Assembly: GCF_000719475.1 (NCBI RefSeq)
Contig: NZ_JOGO01000045.1
Location: 1-53,753 of the forward strand
Direction: 5' to 3'
Length of the DNA stretch: 53,753 nucleotides
From: Streptomyces sp. NRRL F-5630
GTDB lineage: Bacteria > Actinomycetota > Actinomycetes > Streptomycetales > Streptomycetaceae
This document shows, in pieces, positions 18,025 through 26,565 of the stretch (positions are counted from its first letter, which is position 1; every line of letters starts with the position of its first letter). Both the position numbers and the translations under genes were made by a program. The notes below the pieces were generated by a model, which made no database searches, was not told the DNA's origin, and saw only the letters and a program-made list of their open reading frames with translations.

Positions 18025-20148
18025 CTACGCGTCGATGCGCGAGCGGTCCAGCGTCGCCGCCGAATTGGTGATGAACTCCTTGCGCGGCGCGACCTCGTTG
18101 CCCATGAGCAGGTCGAAGACCTGTTCCGCGCTGTCCAGGTCGTTCATGCTGATGCGCCGCAGCGTGCGGTGCCTGGGGTCCATCGTGGTCTCCGCGAGCT
18201 GGTCGGCGTCCATCTCGCCGAGACCCTTGTAGCGCTGGATGGAGTCCTTGTACCGGACGTTCCTGCGCTCGAAGTCGAGCAGCGTCTCGCGCAGCTCGCG
18301 GTCCGAGTACGTGTAGACGTACTTGTCCTGCCCCTTCTTCGGCTGGCTCAGCTCGATCCGGTGCAGCGGCGGGACAGCGGCGAAGACCCGGCCCGCCTCG
18401 ACCATCGGGCGCATGTAGCGCTGGAAGAGCGTGAGCAGGAGACAGCGGATGTGCGCTCCGTCCACATCGGCGTCCACGAGCAGGATGATCTTCCCGTAGC
18501 GCGCCGCGTCGAGGTCGAAGGTACGCCCCGAGCCGGCTCCTATGACCTGGATGATCGCCCCGCACTCGGCGTTCTTGAGCATGTCCGAGACCGAGGACTT
18601 CTGCACGTTGAGGATCTTGCCCCGGATCGGCAGCAGCGCCTGGAACTCGGAGTTCCGCGCGAGCTTCGCGGTGCCGAGCGCGGAGTCCCCCTCCACGATG
18701 AACAACTCGCTGCGGTCCACGTCGTCGCTGCGGCAGTCGGCGAGCTTGGCGGGGAGCGAGGAGGATTCCAGCGCCGTCTTCCTGCGCTGCGCCTCCTTGT
18801 GCTGACGTGCGGCGATGCGGGTACGGGCGGCTGCGACGACCTTGTCGAGCACCGCGCGGGCCTGCGCCTTCGCGTCTCGCTTGGTCGAGGTCAGGAACGC
18901 CTTCAGCTCCTTGGCCACCACGTTCGCGACGATGCGGTTCGCCGCCGAGGTGCCCAGCACCTCCTTGGTCTGCCCCTCGAACTGCGGCTCGGCGAGTCGC
19001 ACCGTGACGACGGCCGTGAGGCCCTCCAGCGCGTCGTCCTTGACGATGTCGTCCTCGGCGACCCGCAGCAGCTTGGCGCCGCGCAGGACGTCGTTGACGG
19101 TACGCGTGACGGCGCGCTCGAAGCCGGTGACGTGGGTGCCGCCCTTGGGCGTCGCGATGATGTTCACGAAGGAGCGCACGGTGGTCTCGTACCCCGTGCC
19201 CCAGCGCAGGGCCACGTCCACACCGAGGTCGCGGACGACCTCCGTGGGCGTCATCTGCCCGTACTCGTCGAGGACCGGGACCGTCTCCTTGAAGGTGCCC
19301 TGCCCGCTCAGCCGCAGCACGTCGCACACGGCCTTGTCGCGGGCGAGGTACTCGCAGAACTCGCTGATCCCGCCGTCGTAACGGAAGGACTCCTCGCCCT
19401 TGCTCCCGCCCTCGCCGAGGCCGTACTCGTCGCGGACCACGAGGGTGAGTCCCGGCACGAGGAAGGCGGTCTGGCGGGCCCGCTGGTGCAGGGTCTCCAG
19501 CGACAGCTTGGCGTCCTTGAGGAAGATCTGCCGGTCCGCCCAGTAGCGGACCCTGGTGCCCGTGCGGGTCTTCGGGACGCGCTTGGTCTTGCGGAGCCCC
19601 GTGGTGGGCTCGAAGGCGCCCTCGGGCCCCGTGCTCTTGAACTGGCCCGGGACCCCGCGCCGGAAGCTCGTGGTGTGCACCGAGCCACCCCGGTCCACCT
19701 CGACGTCGAGACGCGCGGAGAGCGCGTTGACGACCGAGGCACCGACACCGTGCAGACCGCCGGAGGCCGCGTACGAGCCACCGCCGAACTTTCCTCCGGC
19801 GTGCAGCTTGGTCATGACGACCTCGACCCCGGACAGGCCGGTCTTGGGCTCGACGTCGACGGGGATGCCCCGCCCGTTGTCCCGCACCTCCACGGAGCCG
19901 TCCTCGTGGAGGATCACGTCGATGTGGTCGCAGTAGCCGCCGAGGGCCTCGTCGACGGAGTTGTCGATAATCTCCCACAGGCAGTGCATGAGGCCGCGGC
20001 TGTCGGTCGACCCGATGTACATGCCGGGCCGCTTGCGCACCGCTTCCAGGCCCTCCAGGACGAGCAGGTGCCGCGCGGTGTAATTGGAGTCGTCGCGATC
20101 TGCTCCTGCGAGCAGAGCTGTCGACGACACAGATGTATCGGCGGTCAC
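18025..20148 (-). CDS. parE: DNA topoisomerase IV subunit B
   Basis: The 707-aa ATPase subunit of topoisomerase IV. The GHKL ATPase has LEAVRKRPGMYIG, the metal/ATP asparagine in EIIDNSVDEALGG, and the ATP lid GGLHGVGASVVNALS. The transducer domain follows, then the TOPRIM domain with EGDSALGTAK and the acidic DADVDG metal site. The C-terminal motif RYKGLGEMDADQL and DPRHRTLRRI complete a normal GyrB/ParE fold. There is no GyrB-type insert. The GTG at 20148 has GAGGAG 8-10 nt upstream. It partners with parC at 6651-9119; the two are not adjacent, unlike gyrB-gyrA. Confidence 0.94.
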   Translation of the reverse strand: MTADTSVSSTALLAGADRDDSNYTARHLLVLEGLEAVRKRPGMYIGSTDSRGLMHCLWEIIDNSVDEALGGYCDHIDVILHEDGSVEVRDNGRGIPVDVEPKTGLSGVEVVMTKLHAGGKFGGGSYAASGGLHGVGASVVNALSARLDVEVDRGGSVHTTSFRRGVPGQFKSTGPEGAFEPTTGLRKTKRVPKTRTGTRVRYWADRQIFLKDAKLSLETLHQRARQTAFLVPGLTLVVRDEYGLGEGGSKGEESFRYDGGISEFCEYLARDKAVCDVLRLSGQGTFKETVPVLDEYGQMTPTEVVRDLGVDVALRWGTGYETTVRSFVNIIATPKGGTHVTGFERAVTRTVNDVLRGAKLLRVAEDDIVKDDALEGLTAVVTVRLAEPQFEGQTKEVLGTSAANRIVANVVAKELKAFLTSTKRDAKAQARAVLDKVVAAARTRIAARQHKEAQRRKTALESSSLPAKLADCRSDDVDRSELFIVEGDSALGTAKLARNSEFQALLPIRGKILNVQKSSVSDMLKNAECGAIIQVIGAGSGRTFDLDAARYGKIILLVDADVDGAHIRCLLLTLFQRYMRPMVEAGRVFAAVPPLHRIELSQPKKGQDKYVYTYSDRELRETLLDFERRNVRYKDSIQRYKGLGEMDADQLAETTMDPRHRTLRRISMNDLDSAEQVFDLLMGNEVAPRKEFITNSAATLDRSRIDA

Positions 20149-20588
20149 GCGGTTCGCTCCTCGCTGAATTTTCTTCTGGGGCCTATTGGCTCAACGTCCC
20201 GTCCGGGACGCCGCTCAGAGGGTACCGAGGCCAGGTAGAGCCGCTGTGACGCCACCCTCGCTTCAAACCCACCCTAGTGCAGAATCACACACCCGTTCGA
20301 ACGAGGGGGGCGATGACTCTCATGTCACGTTCCCTTCCAGGCATGAACCATCTAGGCTCCGGGCACGTCCTCATGCACAGACCGGCAATCCAGCCGGGAG
20401 GATGTGACCCTGCACACCATGCGAAACCGTAAAGCACGCACGCTGTAATACGGCACATTCGCCGCCAACCGGCAACGGACAACCGCCCTCGAAGTTTTTT
20501 CGCGAGAGAGGCCGCGAGCGGGAACGTTTTCGGCCTGGTTGGATGTTGACCCTGGTACGACAGCTCGTCGAGCTAGAGAAGAGGCGAC
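20149..20588. other. Divergent promoter region between parE and the small zinc-ribbon gene
   Basis: A 440-bp non-coding stretch, noticeably AT-richer near 20280-20520 than its surroundings. It should contain the parE promoter and the promoter of the 75-aa gene. TTGACC at about 20546 is a -35-like element for the rightward gene, but no matching -10 at normal spacing was found. Confidence 0.45.
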
Positions 20589-20816
20589 GTGACTACTGTT
20601 CTGACACCCGCGAGCCCGCTGACGGCCGCTGACCGCTGCGACCGGTGCGGCGCCCAGGCCTACCTGCGCGTTGTCCTGACCAGCGGCGGTGAACTGCTCT
20701 TCTGCGCTCACCACGGGCGCAAGTTCGAGCCGGAACTCAAGAAGATCGCCGCTGAGATACAGGACGAGACTGATCGCCTGACTGCTCCCAGCACGGCGAG
20801 CGACGAGGAGCACTGA
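20589..20816 (+). CDS. Small conserved zinc-ribbon protein (DUF7455-like)
   Basis: A 75-aa cytoplasmic protein. Cys17 and Cys20 (DRCDRCGAQAY) with Cys39 and His42 (LLFCAHHGRKFEPEL) form a likely zinc site. Similar short proteins are conserved throughout actinobacteria next to hrdB-type sigma genes; their function is unknown. The GTG at 20589 is preceded by GAAGAGG. The gene is monocistronic, ending in a hairpin terminator. Confidence 0.85.
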   Translation: MTTVLTPASPLTAADRCDRCGAQAYLRVVLTSGGELLFCAHHGRKFEPELKKIAAEIQDETDRLTAPSTASDEEH

Positions 20817-20869
20817 GGCTCCAGGTCGCATCCACCCACGACGAGCCGGCACCGGTGTGAGCCGGTGCG

Positions 20870-20901
20870 GCGGGCGGGCCTCCCGAGGGGGACCCGCCCG
20901 C
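20870..20901 (+). terminator. Intrinsic terminator of the zinc-ribbon gene
   Basis: GCGGGCGGG (20870-20878) pairs with CCCGCCCGC (20893-20901) and TTTC follows. It lies 53 bp after the stop at 20816. An additional ACCGG/CCGGT hairpin precedes it. Confidence 0.75.
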
Positions 20902-21032
20902 TTTCGTATGCCTGTGGAAGGCCCGCCCGAGGCCGCATCCGCTCGGTTGCCGCCCTCGGGCCCCCGTACGCCCCCCAGCCCCCTCGAAGGGAGCGCGCGG
21001 TCCTGTGGGACGCCCGCTCCCCCACGAAGCGC

Positions 21033-21866
21033 TCAGCGCTCGCGCAGCCCCTCGCTGTCCGCCACGGCGGAAATGCGCGTGTACACGCCGGGGCTGCCCG
21101 CCTCGGCGCAGCCACTGCCCCAGGACACGAGCCCGATGAGCTTGCCGCCGGACACGAGCGGCCCGCCGCTGTCCCCCTGGCAGGCGTCCTTGCCGCCCTC
21201 CGGCTCCCCCGCGCACAGCATCGTGTCGGCGTCGTAGGCTCCACCACCACTGCCCGGGTAGGCGCTGCCGCAGTCGCTGTCGGGGAGTACCTGGATGTCG
21301 GCGGCGTGCAGGGTGCTGGCGTACGAGCCGCGCCCCGTCGTGTCCCCCCAGCCGTAGACCTGGGCCCGCGCGCCCGCCCGGTAGCCGGGGTCACCGGCGA
21401 GGGCGAGCGGCAGGACGTGGCTCTGCGGCTGGGGCTCCTCCAGCGTCAGCGTGGCCACGTCGCCGGAATTGCTGTCCGGGTCGTAATCCGGGTTGATCCA
21501 CGTCTTCGTCACGCGCGCCTCCGTGCCCGCCCGCCCGGAGAGGTCATCGCGGCCGACGAGCACCCGCAGGTCCTTGAGCCGGCTCAGGGGGACCCCGAGG
21601 ACCTTCCCGCTGAGGCAGTGGGCTGCCGTGGCGACCGTGCGGGGCCCGACGAGGACCCCGCCGCAGTACTGGCCCGAGCGCTCCGCCCCGAAGCGGCTGC
21701 GGCTGGAGAGGGCCACCACCCAGGGATGATCGGCCACCGCCACCTGCTTGCCGCCGACGATCACTCCGTCGGCGGCGGCCGGTCCTGGGACGAGGACGGG
21801 GCTGAGCGCAGCGGCGGTGGCGAGCACTCCCGCGCTCACCCGGGTGCGAAGTCCGCGAAGCGGCAT
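21033..21866 (-). CDS. Secreted trypsin-like serine protease (S1 family)
   Basis: A 277-aa secreted protease. Residues 1-32 are a signal peptide ending near PAAA, with the mature enzyme likely starting at VIVGG or after a short propeptide. The catalytic triad is His83 (TAAHC), Asp136 (SGDVATL) and Ser233 (CQGDSGGP). Asp227, six residues before the serine, matches the S1-pocket Asp189 of trypsin, so cleavage after Arg/Lys is predicted. Six cysteines can form disulfides. The ATG at 21866 is chosen because AAGGAG lies just upstream; a more upstream ATG at 21881 overlaps that site. It stands alone downstream of hrdB. Confidence 0.93.
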   Translation of the reverse strand: MPLRGLRTRVSAGVLATAAALSPVLVPGPAAADGVIVGGKQVAVADHPWVVALSSRSRFGAERSGQYCGGVLVGPRTVATAAHCLSGKVLGVPLSRLKDLRVLVGRDDLSGRAGTEARVTKTWINPDYDPDSNSGDVATLTLEEPQPQSHVLPLALAGDPGYRAGARAQVYGWGDTTGRGSYASTLHAADIQVLPDSDCGSAYPGSGGGAYDADTMLCAGEPEGGKDACQGDSGGPLVSGGKLIGLVSWGSGCAEAGSPGVYTRISAVADSEGLRER

Positions 21867-22005
21867 GCCGTACTCCTTCACTCTGGGTACCGAACTCGCA
21901 CTCAGCGTGATTCAGCCACCCGAGGAGCGCACGCCCAGCCCTGGAGCTTCGGGCAACCGGCCCAATCCGCGCCCCGGACGGGCGACACCACGCGTCCACG
22001 CACGC

Positions 22006-22041
22006 CGAAGGCCCCGCCGGTCGGAACCGGCGGGGCCTTCG
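22006..22041. terminator. Strong terminator of hrdB
   Basis: A perfect 15-bp stem (CGAAGGCCCCGCCGG at 22006-22020 with 22027-22041) and a 6-nt loop, 39 bp beyond the hrdB stop on the minus strand. It also insulates the trypsin gene promoter. Confidence 0.88.
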
Positions 22042-22080
22042 TGGACCTGATCATGGGGGCCGGTCGTCCGGCCCCGCGCG

Positions 22081-23622
22081 TCAGTCCAGGTAGTCGCGCA
22101 GCACCTGGGAGCGCGAGGGGTGCCGCAGCTTGGACATCGTCTTCGACTCGATCTGGCGGATGCGCTCGCGCGTCACGCCGTAGACCTTGCCGATCTCGTC
22201 GAGGGTCTTCGGCTGACCGTCGGTGAGACCGAAACGCATCGAGACGACGCCCGCCTCGCGCTCGGAGAGCGTGTCCAGGACGGAGTGCAGCTGCTCCTGG
22301 AGGAGGGTGAAGCTGACCGCGTCCGCCGGGACGACCGCCTCGGAGTCCTCGATGAGGTCACCGAACTCGCTGTCGCCGTCCTCACCGAGCGGGGTGTGCA
22401 GCGAGATGGGCTCGCGGCCGTACTTCTGGACCTCGATGACCTTCTCGGGGGTCATGTCGAGTTCCTTGGCCAGCTCCTCCGGGGTGGGCTCACGGCCCAG
22501 GTCCTGGAGCATCTGCCGCTGGACACGGGCGAGCTTGTTGATGACCTCGACCATGTGCACCGGGATACGGATGGTGCGGGCCTGGTCCGCCATCGCGCGC
22601 GTGATCGCCTGGCGGATCCACCAGGTCGCGTACGTGGAGAACTTGTAGCCCTTGGTGTAGTCGAACTTCTCGACCGCGCGGATCAGACCGAGGTTGCCCT
22701 CCTGGATCAGGTCCAGGAAGAGCATGCCGCGACCGGTGTAGCGCTTGGCCAGGGAGACCACGAGGCGGAGGTTCGCCTCCAGGAGGTGGTTCTTCGCGCG
22801 GCGGCCGTCCTCGGCGATGATCTCCAGCTCGCGCTGGAGCTTCGGCGCGAGCTTGTCGCTGTTGGCGAGCTTGTCCTCGGCGAAGAGACCGGCCTCGATG
22901 CGCTTGGCCAGCTCGACCTCCTGCTCCGCGTTGAGGAGCGGGACCTTGCCGATCTGCTTGAGGTAGTCCTTGACCGGGTCGGCGGTGGCACCGGCCGCGG
23001 CGACCTGCTGCGCCGGGGCGTCGTCCTCGTCGTCGTCGGACAGAACGAAGCCCTGGCTCTCGCCGCCGGCGGCCGGCTCGGCGGCCTCCTCGCTCTTGCC
23101 CGGCGTCTCCTCGGTGTTCTCCTCGTCGAGGAGCTCGTCCGACTTCTTGCCGGTCTTCTTCGCGGTGGCCTTCTTGGCCGTCGTCGTCTTCTTGGCGGCG
23201 GTCTTGCGGGCCGTCGTCTTCTTGACCGCGGGCTTCTTCTCGGCGGTCTCGTCCTCGACGGTCACCGCTGCGGAGGCGGAGGGAGCGGTCACGGTCGCTG
23301 CCGCGGTCTTCTTGACCGCCGTCTTCGTGGCCACCGTCTTCGTAGCGGTGCGCTTCGCCGGACTCTTCGCTGCGACGCTCTTGCGGGTGCGCTTGGGCTC
23401 CGCGGCACTGACCATCAGCGTCACACCCTCTTCCTCAAGGATTTGGTTGAGGCTGCGCAGTACGTTCTTCCACTGAGTGGCCGGAATCTGGTCAGCTTCG
23501 AAGGCCCGACGCACATCGTCACCGGCGATCTGCCCATTAGCCTTTCCCCGCTCGATGAGCGCCATGACAGACACAGACTCGGCGATCTCCGGCGGGAGCG
23601 TACGGGATGTGCTGGCCGACAC
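22081..23622 (-). CDS. hrdB: Principal RNA polymerase sigma factor HrdB
   Basis: The 513-aa essential housekeeping sigma-70 of Streptomyces. The N-terminal 100 residues match HrdB ([20 protein letters not shown]), followed by a low-complexity Lys/Thr/Ala region (repeats of KKTTAKK type) and an acidic stretch ([12 protein letters not shown]). Sigma regions 1.2-4.2 are complete: region 2 [20 protein letters not shown] and [16 protein letters not shown], region 3 [13 protein letters not shown], and region 4 [20 protein letters not shown]. The GTG at 23622 with upstream AGAGG is the start; the longer frame to 23739 is not supported by homology. An ECF-type promoter candidate lies upstream. Confidence 0.98.
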   Translation of the reverse strand: MSASTSRTLPPEIAESVSVMALIERGKANGQIAGDDVRRAFEADQIPATQWKNVLRSLNQILEEEGVTLMVSAAEPKRTRKSVAAKSPAKRTATKTVATKTAVKKTAAATVTAPSASAAVTVEDETAEKKPAVKKTTARKTAAKKTTTAKKATAKKTGKKSDELLDEENTEETPGKSEEAAEPAAGGESQGFVLSDDDEDDAPAQQVAAAGATADPVKDYLKQIGKVPLLNAEQEVELAKRIEAGLFAEDKLANSDKLAPKLQRELEIIAEDGRRAKNHLLEANLRLVVSLAKRYTGRGMLFLDLIQEGNLGLIRAVEKFDYTKGYKFSTYATWWIRQAITRAMADQARTIRIPVHMVEVINKLARVQRQMLQDLGREPTPEELAKELDMTPEKVIEVQKYGREPISLHTPLGEDGDSEFGDLIEDSEAVVPADAVSFTLLQEQLHSVLDTLSEREAGVVSMRFGLTDGQPKTLDEIGKVYGVTRERIRQIESKTMSKLRHPSRSQVLRDYLD

Positions 23623-23784
23623 GAACAACCTCTCGGAACGTTGGAAAACGGCTTCCGGCTCTCGCCCGAAGGGCGGGGGCCGACGACCGTCGGTGGGGAT
23701 GACCGACGACGCGGGCGGGCGCCGCGGGGACCACAGCACCGGAACCAGTAGCCGTATTCCCCTGAGCGACTCTCACCTCTTAGG

Positions 23785-23811
23785 TCATCGCGCTGTACCC
23801 GGGAGCGTTAC
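23785..23811 (-). promoter_or_regulatory. Candidate ECF-sigma promoter of hrdB
   Basis: On the minus strand, GTAAC (23807-23811) and CGATGA (23785-23790) are separated by 16 bp, about 160 bp before the hrdB start. ECF-type spacing and an 'AAC' -35 fit recognition by ShbA, the ECF sigma known to drive hrdB in Streptomyces. The rest of 23623-24105 has no supportable gene and includes the whiH terminator. Confidence 0.5.
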
Positions 23812-24051
23812 GCGCAATCTGCGTGGCCCGAGTCACACACCGAATGGACACAAGGAGGCACATAGACGACCATACGCGCTCACCAAATGTTCCGGAGCGG
23901 TCGGTACTGAACAGGGCGAAGGCCCGAGGACACAAGGGGGCACGGAGGTACGAAAGGGCTCCGGTTGCCCGTGGATCTGGGCGGTACGGGCACGACATCG
24001 CTCCGTGCGACGTCACCCCTCTCGCACAGTGGACCCCCGGCCCCCCACAAC

Positions 24052-24091
24052 GCCCGGGGCCCCTCCTCCGTTACGGAGAGGGGCCCCGGGC
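24052..24091 (-). terminator. Terminator of whiH
   Basis: GCCCGGGGCCCCTC (from 24052) pairs with its complement ending at 24091, with an inner TCCG/CGGA stem and a TTA loop. It lies 15 bp beyond the whiH stop on the minus strand and separates it from the hrdB upstream region. Confidence 0.85.
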
Positions 24092-24105
24092 ATGGGTGCA
24101 CGCGA

Positions 24106-24993
24106 CTAGTGCTGCTCGCGCGGCCCCGGAACGACGCGCTCGCCCTCGGGGTGCACCGTGAGCAACTGCCGCATCGCCGCCTCGGCACCGACACCGTCGC
24201 CGGAGGCGAGGGCGTCGACGATGCGGGCGTGGTGGGCGACGGATGCCTCATTGGGACGTTCGCACCCCATCGCGGGGCCACCCGATACATGCAAAGCGGC
24301 GCTCACGATCCCGGAGAGGTGCTCCAGCATGCGGTTGCCACCGATCTGGATCAGCAGGGAGTGGAACTCGGCATCGGCCCGCGAGAACGTGATGCCGTCC
24401 CCCTGACCGAGCGCGTGCCCCATGATCTCAACCATGTCGACAAGTCGCTGCTGCACGTCCTCGCGACCATGCCCGGCGGCGAGCCGCGCGGCGAGCGGCT
24501 CGATGCTCCACCGCAGCTCATTGAGCTCACGGCGCTGATCATCGCGCTGGGGGCCGTAGGCGCGCCATTCGATGATGTCGGGATCGAGCAGGTTCCAGTC
24601 ACTGACGGGACGCACCCGGGTACCCACATTGGGGCGGGCACTCACCAGGCCCTTGGCCTCCAGGACGCGCAGGGATTCCCGCACAACGGTGCGGGACACC
24701 TCGAAACGCTGGCCGATCTCCTCGGGGACGAGGGGACGGTCCGCGCCCAGGTCGCCGGAGACGATCATCTGGCCGAGCTGCTGAACGAGTTGGCCGTGCA
24801 GGCCGCGGCCTCGGCTGGCACCGCCGCGTCGCGGCACCCGGCCAAGCTCCGGCTCCGCGGCACCCCAGGAAGGAACTCCGATCCTGTCCTGGGCGGCCTC
24901 GGCATAGGGGTAGCGGTCGATGTCGCCCGGGCCGGCGAGGCCGGAGTCGGCGGAACGGGCGGCGGTCATCATGGCGTGCGCAACGGTACTCAC
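24106..24993 (-). CDS. whiH: Sporulation transcription factor WhiH (GntR/FCD family)
   Basis: A 295-aa GntR-type regulator needed for sporulation septation in aerial hyphae of Streptomyces. An N-terminal tail of about 60 residues precedes the winged helix (VPEEIGQRFEVSRTVVRESL, then GLVSARPNVGTRVRP). The FCD ligand domain has the metal/ligand segments FSRADAEFHSLLIQ and SVAHHARIVDAL. Identification rests on recognised sequence (LNELRWSIEPLAARLAAGHG), the 295-aa length and its place next to hrdB. The GTG at 24993 is chosen because a sigma-WhiG-type -10 ends 7 nt upstream, implying a leaderless mRNA; longer in-frame starts up to 25302 would lie within the promoter. Confidence 0.95.
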   Translation of the reverse strand: MSTVAHAMMTAARSADSGLAGPGDIDRYPYAEAAQDRIGVPSWGAAEPELGRVPRRGGASRGRGLHGQLVQQLGQMIVSGDLGADRPLVPEEIGQRFEVSRTVVRESLRVLEAKGLVSARPNVGTRVRPVSDWNLLDPDIIEWRAYGPQRDDQRRELNELRWSIEPLAARLAAGHGREDVQQRLVDMVEIMGHALGQGDGITFSRADAEFHSLLIQIGGNRMLEHLSGIVSAALHVSGGPAMGCERPNEASVAHHARIVDALASGDGVGAEAAMRQLLTVHPEGERVVPGPREQH

Positions 24994-25000
24994 AAAGGCT

Positions 25001-25028
25001 TTGTCGGCGTTCTCCTCAACGGCCTTGA
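25001..25028 (-). promoter_or_regulatory. Sigma-WhiG-type promoter of whiH
   Basis: On the minus strand, TCAA (25025-25028), a 16-bp spacer and GCCGACAA (25001-25008) match the FliA/WhiG consensus TAAA-N15/16-GCCGATAA with two mismatches. Known biology: whiH is transcribed by sigma-WhiG in S. coelicolor. Only 7 nt separate the -10 from the GTG, so the transcript should start at the codon itself. Confidence 0.85.
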
Positions 25029-25069
25029 GTTCTTTGGTGAAAAGCACACGAAAGGGTGATCGCTTACCG

Positions 25070-25077
25070 TTGGCCAA
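25070..25077. promoter_or_regulatory. Candidate WhiH autoregulatory site
   Basis: The palindrome TTGGCCAA lies within an imperfect repeat (CGCTTACCG...GACGCTTTAT) about 77 bp before the predicted whiH transcription start. WhiH is known to control its own promoter, but no consensus site is known to me, so this is a position-based guess. Confidence 0.25.
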
Positions 25078-25350
25078 TTGACGCTTTATCGGAAGTTCCC
25101 GAGCAGCAGTCGGGGAGTTGCACGCGATTCCCCTCAGCTTCCCTCTCCACAAGGCATCTTGCGGTACGGTTCGCACCCACCTCCCACCACCGCGGCTGAG
25201 CGTCCCTCCAACGGGCCTTACGCAGCCCTGTTTTCCGGCCGTCGCGAAATCACCCAGCGGAACCACCATCTGCGAAAAGCCCTGTTCGGGCAGCGTGGCC
25301 ACTACTCACGGTGAGAAGCGCACTCTTGTGCGTGTCGCGGGGTGCTCGGG
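25078..25350. other. Intergenic region between whiH promoter and Nudix gene end
   Basis: No gene is supported. The sequence is CT-rich on the plus strand and has no clear promoter beyond the WhiG-type one. Confidence 0.45.
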
Positions 25351-25397
25351 CGGGTCGCACGAGCGACCCGGGCCCCGGGAGGGGCACTCGGGCCCCG
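25351..25397 (-). terminator. Terminator hairpins of the Nudix gene
   Basis: CGGGTCGC (25351-25358) pairs with GCGACCCG (25363-25370) around a 4-nt loop, and a second GC-rich hairpin (GGGCCCCGGG...GGGCCCCG) follows next to it. Both lie within 60 bp beyond the stop at 25409 on the minus strand. Confidence 0.65.
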
Positions 25398-25408
25398 CAG
25401 GACATGCG

Positions 25409-26194
25409 TCAGATCTCAGGGCGCAGCATGGGCGGGTTCAGCAGGGTGGCGCCTCCTGCCCGGAAGAGTTGCGCGGGCCTGCCGCCCTGCCGGGTCGTGG
25501 TCCCGCCGGTGGGCACGAGGAAGCCCGGCGTACCTGTCACCTTGCGGTGGAAATTGCGGGGGTCGAGCACCACCCCCCAGACCGCCTCGTAGACCCGGCG
25601 CAGTTCGCCGACCGTGAATTCCGAAGGGCAGAAAGCAGTGGCGAGCGAGGAATACTCGATCTTCGAGCGAGCGCGCTCGATGCCGTCGGAGAGAATGCGC
25701 GCGTGATCGAAGGCGAGAGGCAGCAGTTGCTCGTCGTCCCGCCCCGCGCCCTCTTCCCCCAGCAGCCGTTCGACCGGCGCCCACGTGGCACCGCTCGCGT
25801 CACCCCCCGCCGTGGGCGAGGGAAGATCGGGGGCGAGCGCGAGGTGGGCCACGCTCACCACCCGCATACGGGGATCACGCCCCGGGTCGCCGTAAGTAGC
25901 GAGTTGTTCCAGGTGCGCGCCGTGCCGTTCCTCGTCGGAGCCGCTCGCGCACTCACCGTCGTGAGCACACAGACCGGTCTCCTCCTCCAGTTCACGCCCC
26001 GCCGCGGCCGCCAGGTCTTCTCCCGGCCGGACGAATCCCCCGGGCAAAGCCCATTGCCCCTGGTACGGAGCCTCCCCTCGACGAACGAGCAATGCCCGCA
26101 GCCCGTTGTGCCGCACCGTGAGCACCACCAGATCGACGGTGACGGCGAAGGGCGGAAAGTCGGAGGGGTCGTAGGGAGCCATGGGACTGATCAT
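25409..26194 (-). CDS. Nudix hydrolase with C-terminal winged helix (NrtR-like)
   Basis: A 261-aa protein. The Nudix box occupies about residues 51-73 (GGFVRPGED, then RELEEETGL with the catalytic Glu residues intact). The C-terminal 80 residues resemble the winged-helix domain of NrtR/ADP-ribose pyrophosphatase-like regulators (SSLATAFCPSEFTVGELRRV and DPRNFHRKV). It could hydrolyse ADP-ribose or NAD-related compounds, or act as a regulator sensing them; the intact box suggests it can hydrolyse. The ATG at 26194 follows AGGTGG at short spacing; the ATG at 26182 is the alternative. No NAD biosynthesis gene is adjacent. Confidence 0.88.
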   Translation of the reverse strand: MISPMAPYDPSDFPPFAVTVDLVVLTVRHNGLRALLVRRGEAPYQGQWALPGGFVRPGEDLAAAAGRELEEETGLCAHDGECASGSDEERHGAHLEQLATYGDPGRDPRMRVVSVAHLALAPDLPSPTAGGDASGATWAPVERLLGEEGAGRDDEQLLPLAFDHARILSDGIERARSKIEYSSLATAFCPSEFTVGELRRVYEAVWGVVLDPRNFHRKVTGTPGFLVPTGGTTTRQGGRPAQLFRAGGATLLNPPMLRPEI

Positions 26195-26422
26195 AGTCGT
26201 CCACCTGACGATAAACACGTCGTTCCCAGAAGCCCGCAGAGCCCCATCCCCTGAAAGAGCCGTCGCCCCCAGCGGCCCCAGCGGCCCCAGATTGCGAACG
26301 AGGCCGCCCGCCTGAACCCGGCACGCGAAGGCCCGGCGTTCCAGGTGGGCCCTGCCTGTGTCCATCCCCGCAGACCGGCGGATCCCGTACGGACAGCCAT
26401 GAACGCCGGAACGCCGGGCCCG

Positions 26423-26478
26423 CCCTCTCGCACTCTCGCCCTCTCGCCCTCTCGCCCTCTCGCCCTCTCGCCCTCTGA
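26423..26478. repeat. 8-bp tandem repeat (CCCTCTCG)n
   Basis: Seven consecutive units: five are exactly CCCTCTCG, the second is CACTCTCG and the last CCCTCTGA. The array lies in the 371-bp intergenic region 26195-26565, about 230 bp upstream of the Nudix start and 36 bp from the next gene's terminator. Such arrays expand and contract by slippage. Confidence 0.95.
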
Positions 26479-26513
26479 GAAATCGTGGGGTGGAAGCGGC
26501 GACACGTGGCCGC

Positions 26514-26552
26514 GGGCCGTCGCTCCCGAGTCGGCATCGGGAGCGACGGCCC
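26514..26552 (-). terminator. Terminator of the debranching-enzyme-like gene
   Basis: A perfect 16-bp stem, GGGCCGTCGCTCCCGA at 26514-26529 with 26537-26552, and a 7-nt loop, 14 bp beyond the stop at 26566 on the minus strand. Confidence 0.88.
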
Positions 26553-26565
26553 GTCGGCCGCGCCC

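Noticed and set aside
20294..20303. CGTTCGAACG palindrome as an SOS box
   Set aside because: A LexA box needs CGAAC-N4-GTTCG; here the half-sites are in the wrong order and spacing.
22120..23751. A 543-codon plus-strand open frame opposite hrdB
   Set aside because: It is antisense to a well-conserved gene; its Leu/Val/Asp-rich translation comes from GC-biased codons on the other strand and matches no family.
26423..26478. 8-bp array as a CRISPR
   Set aside because: Units are contiguous without spacers, far too short, and no cas genes are nearby.
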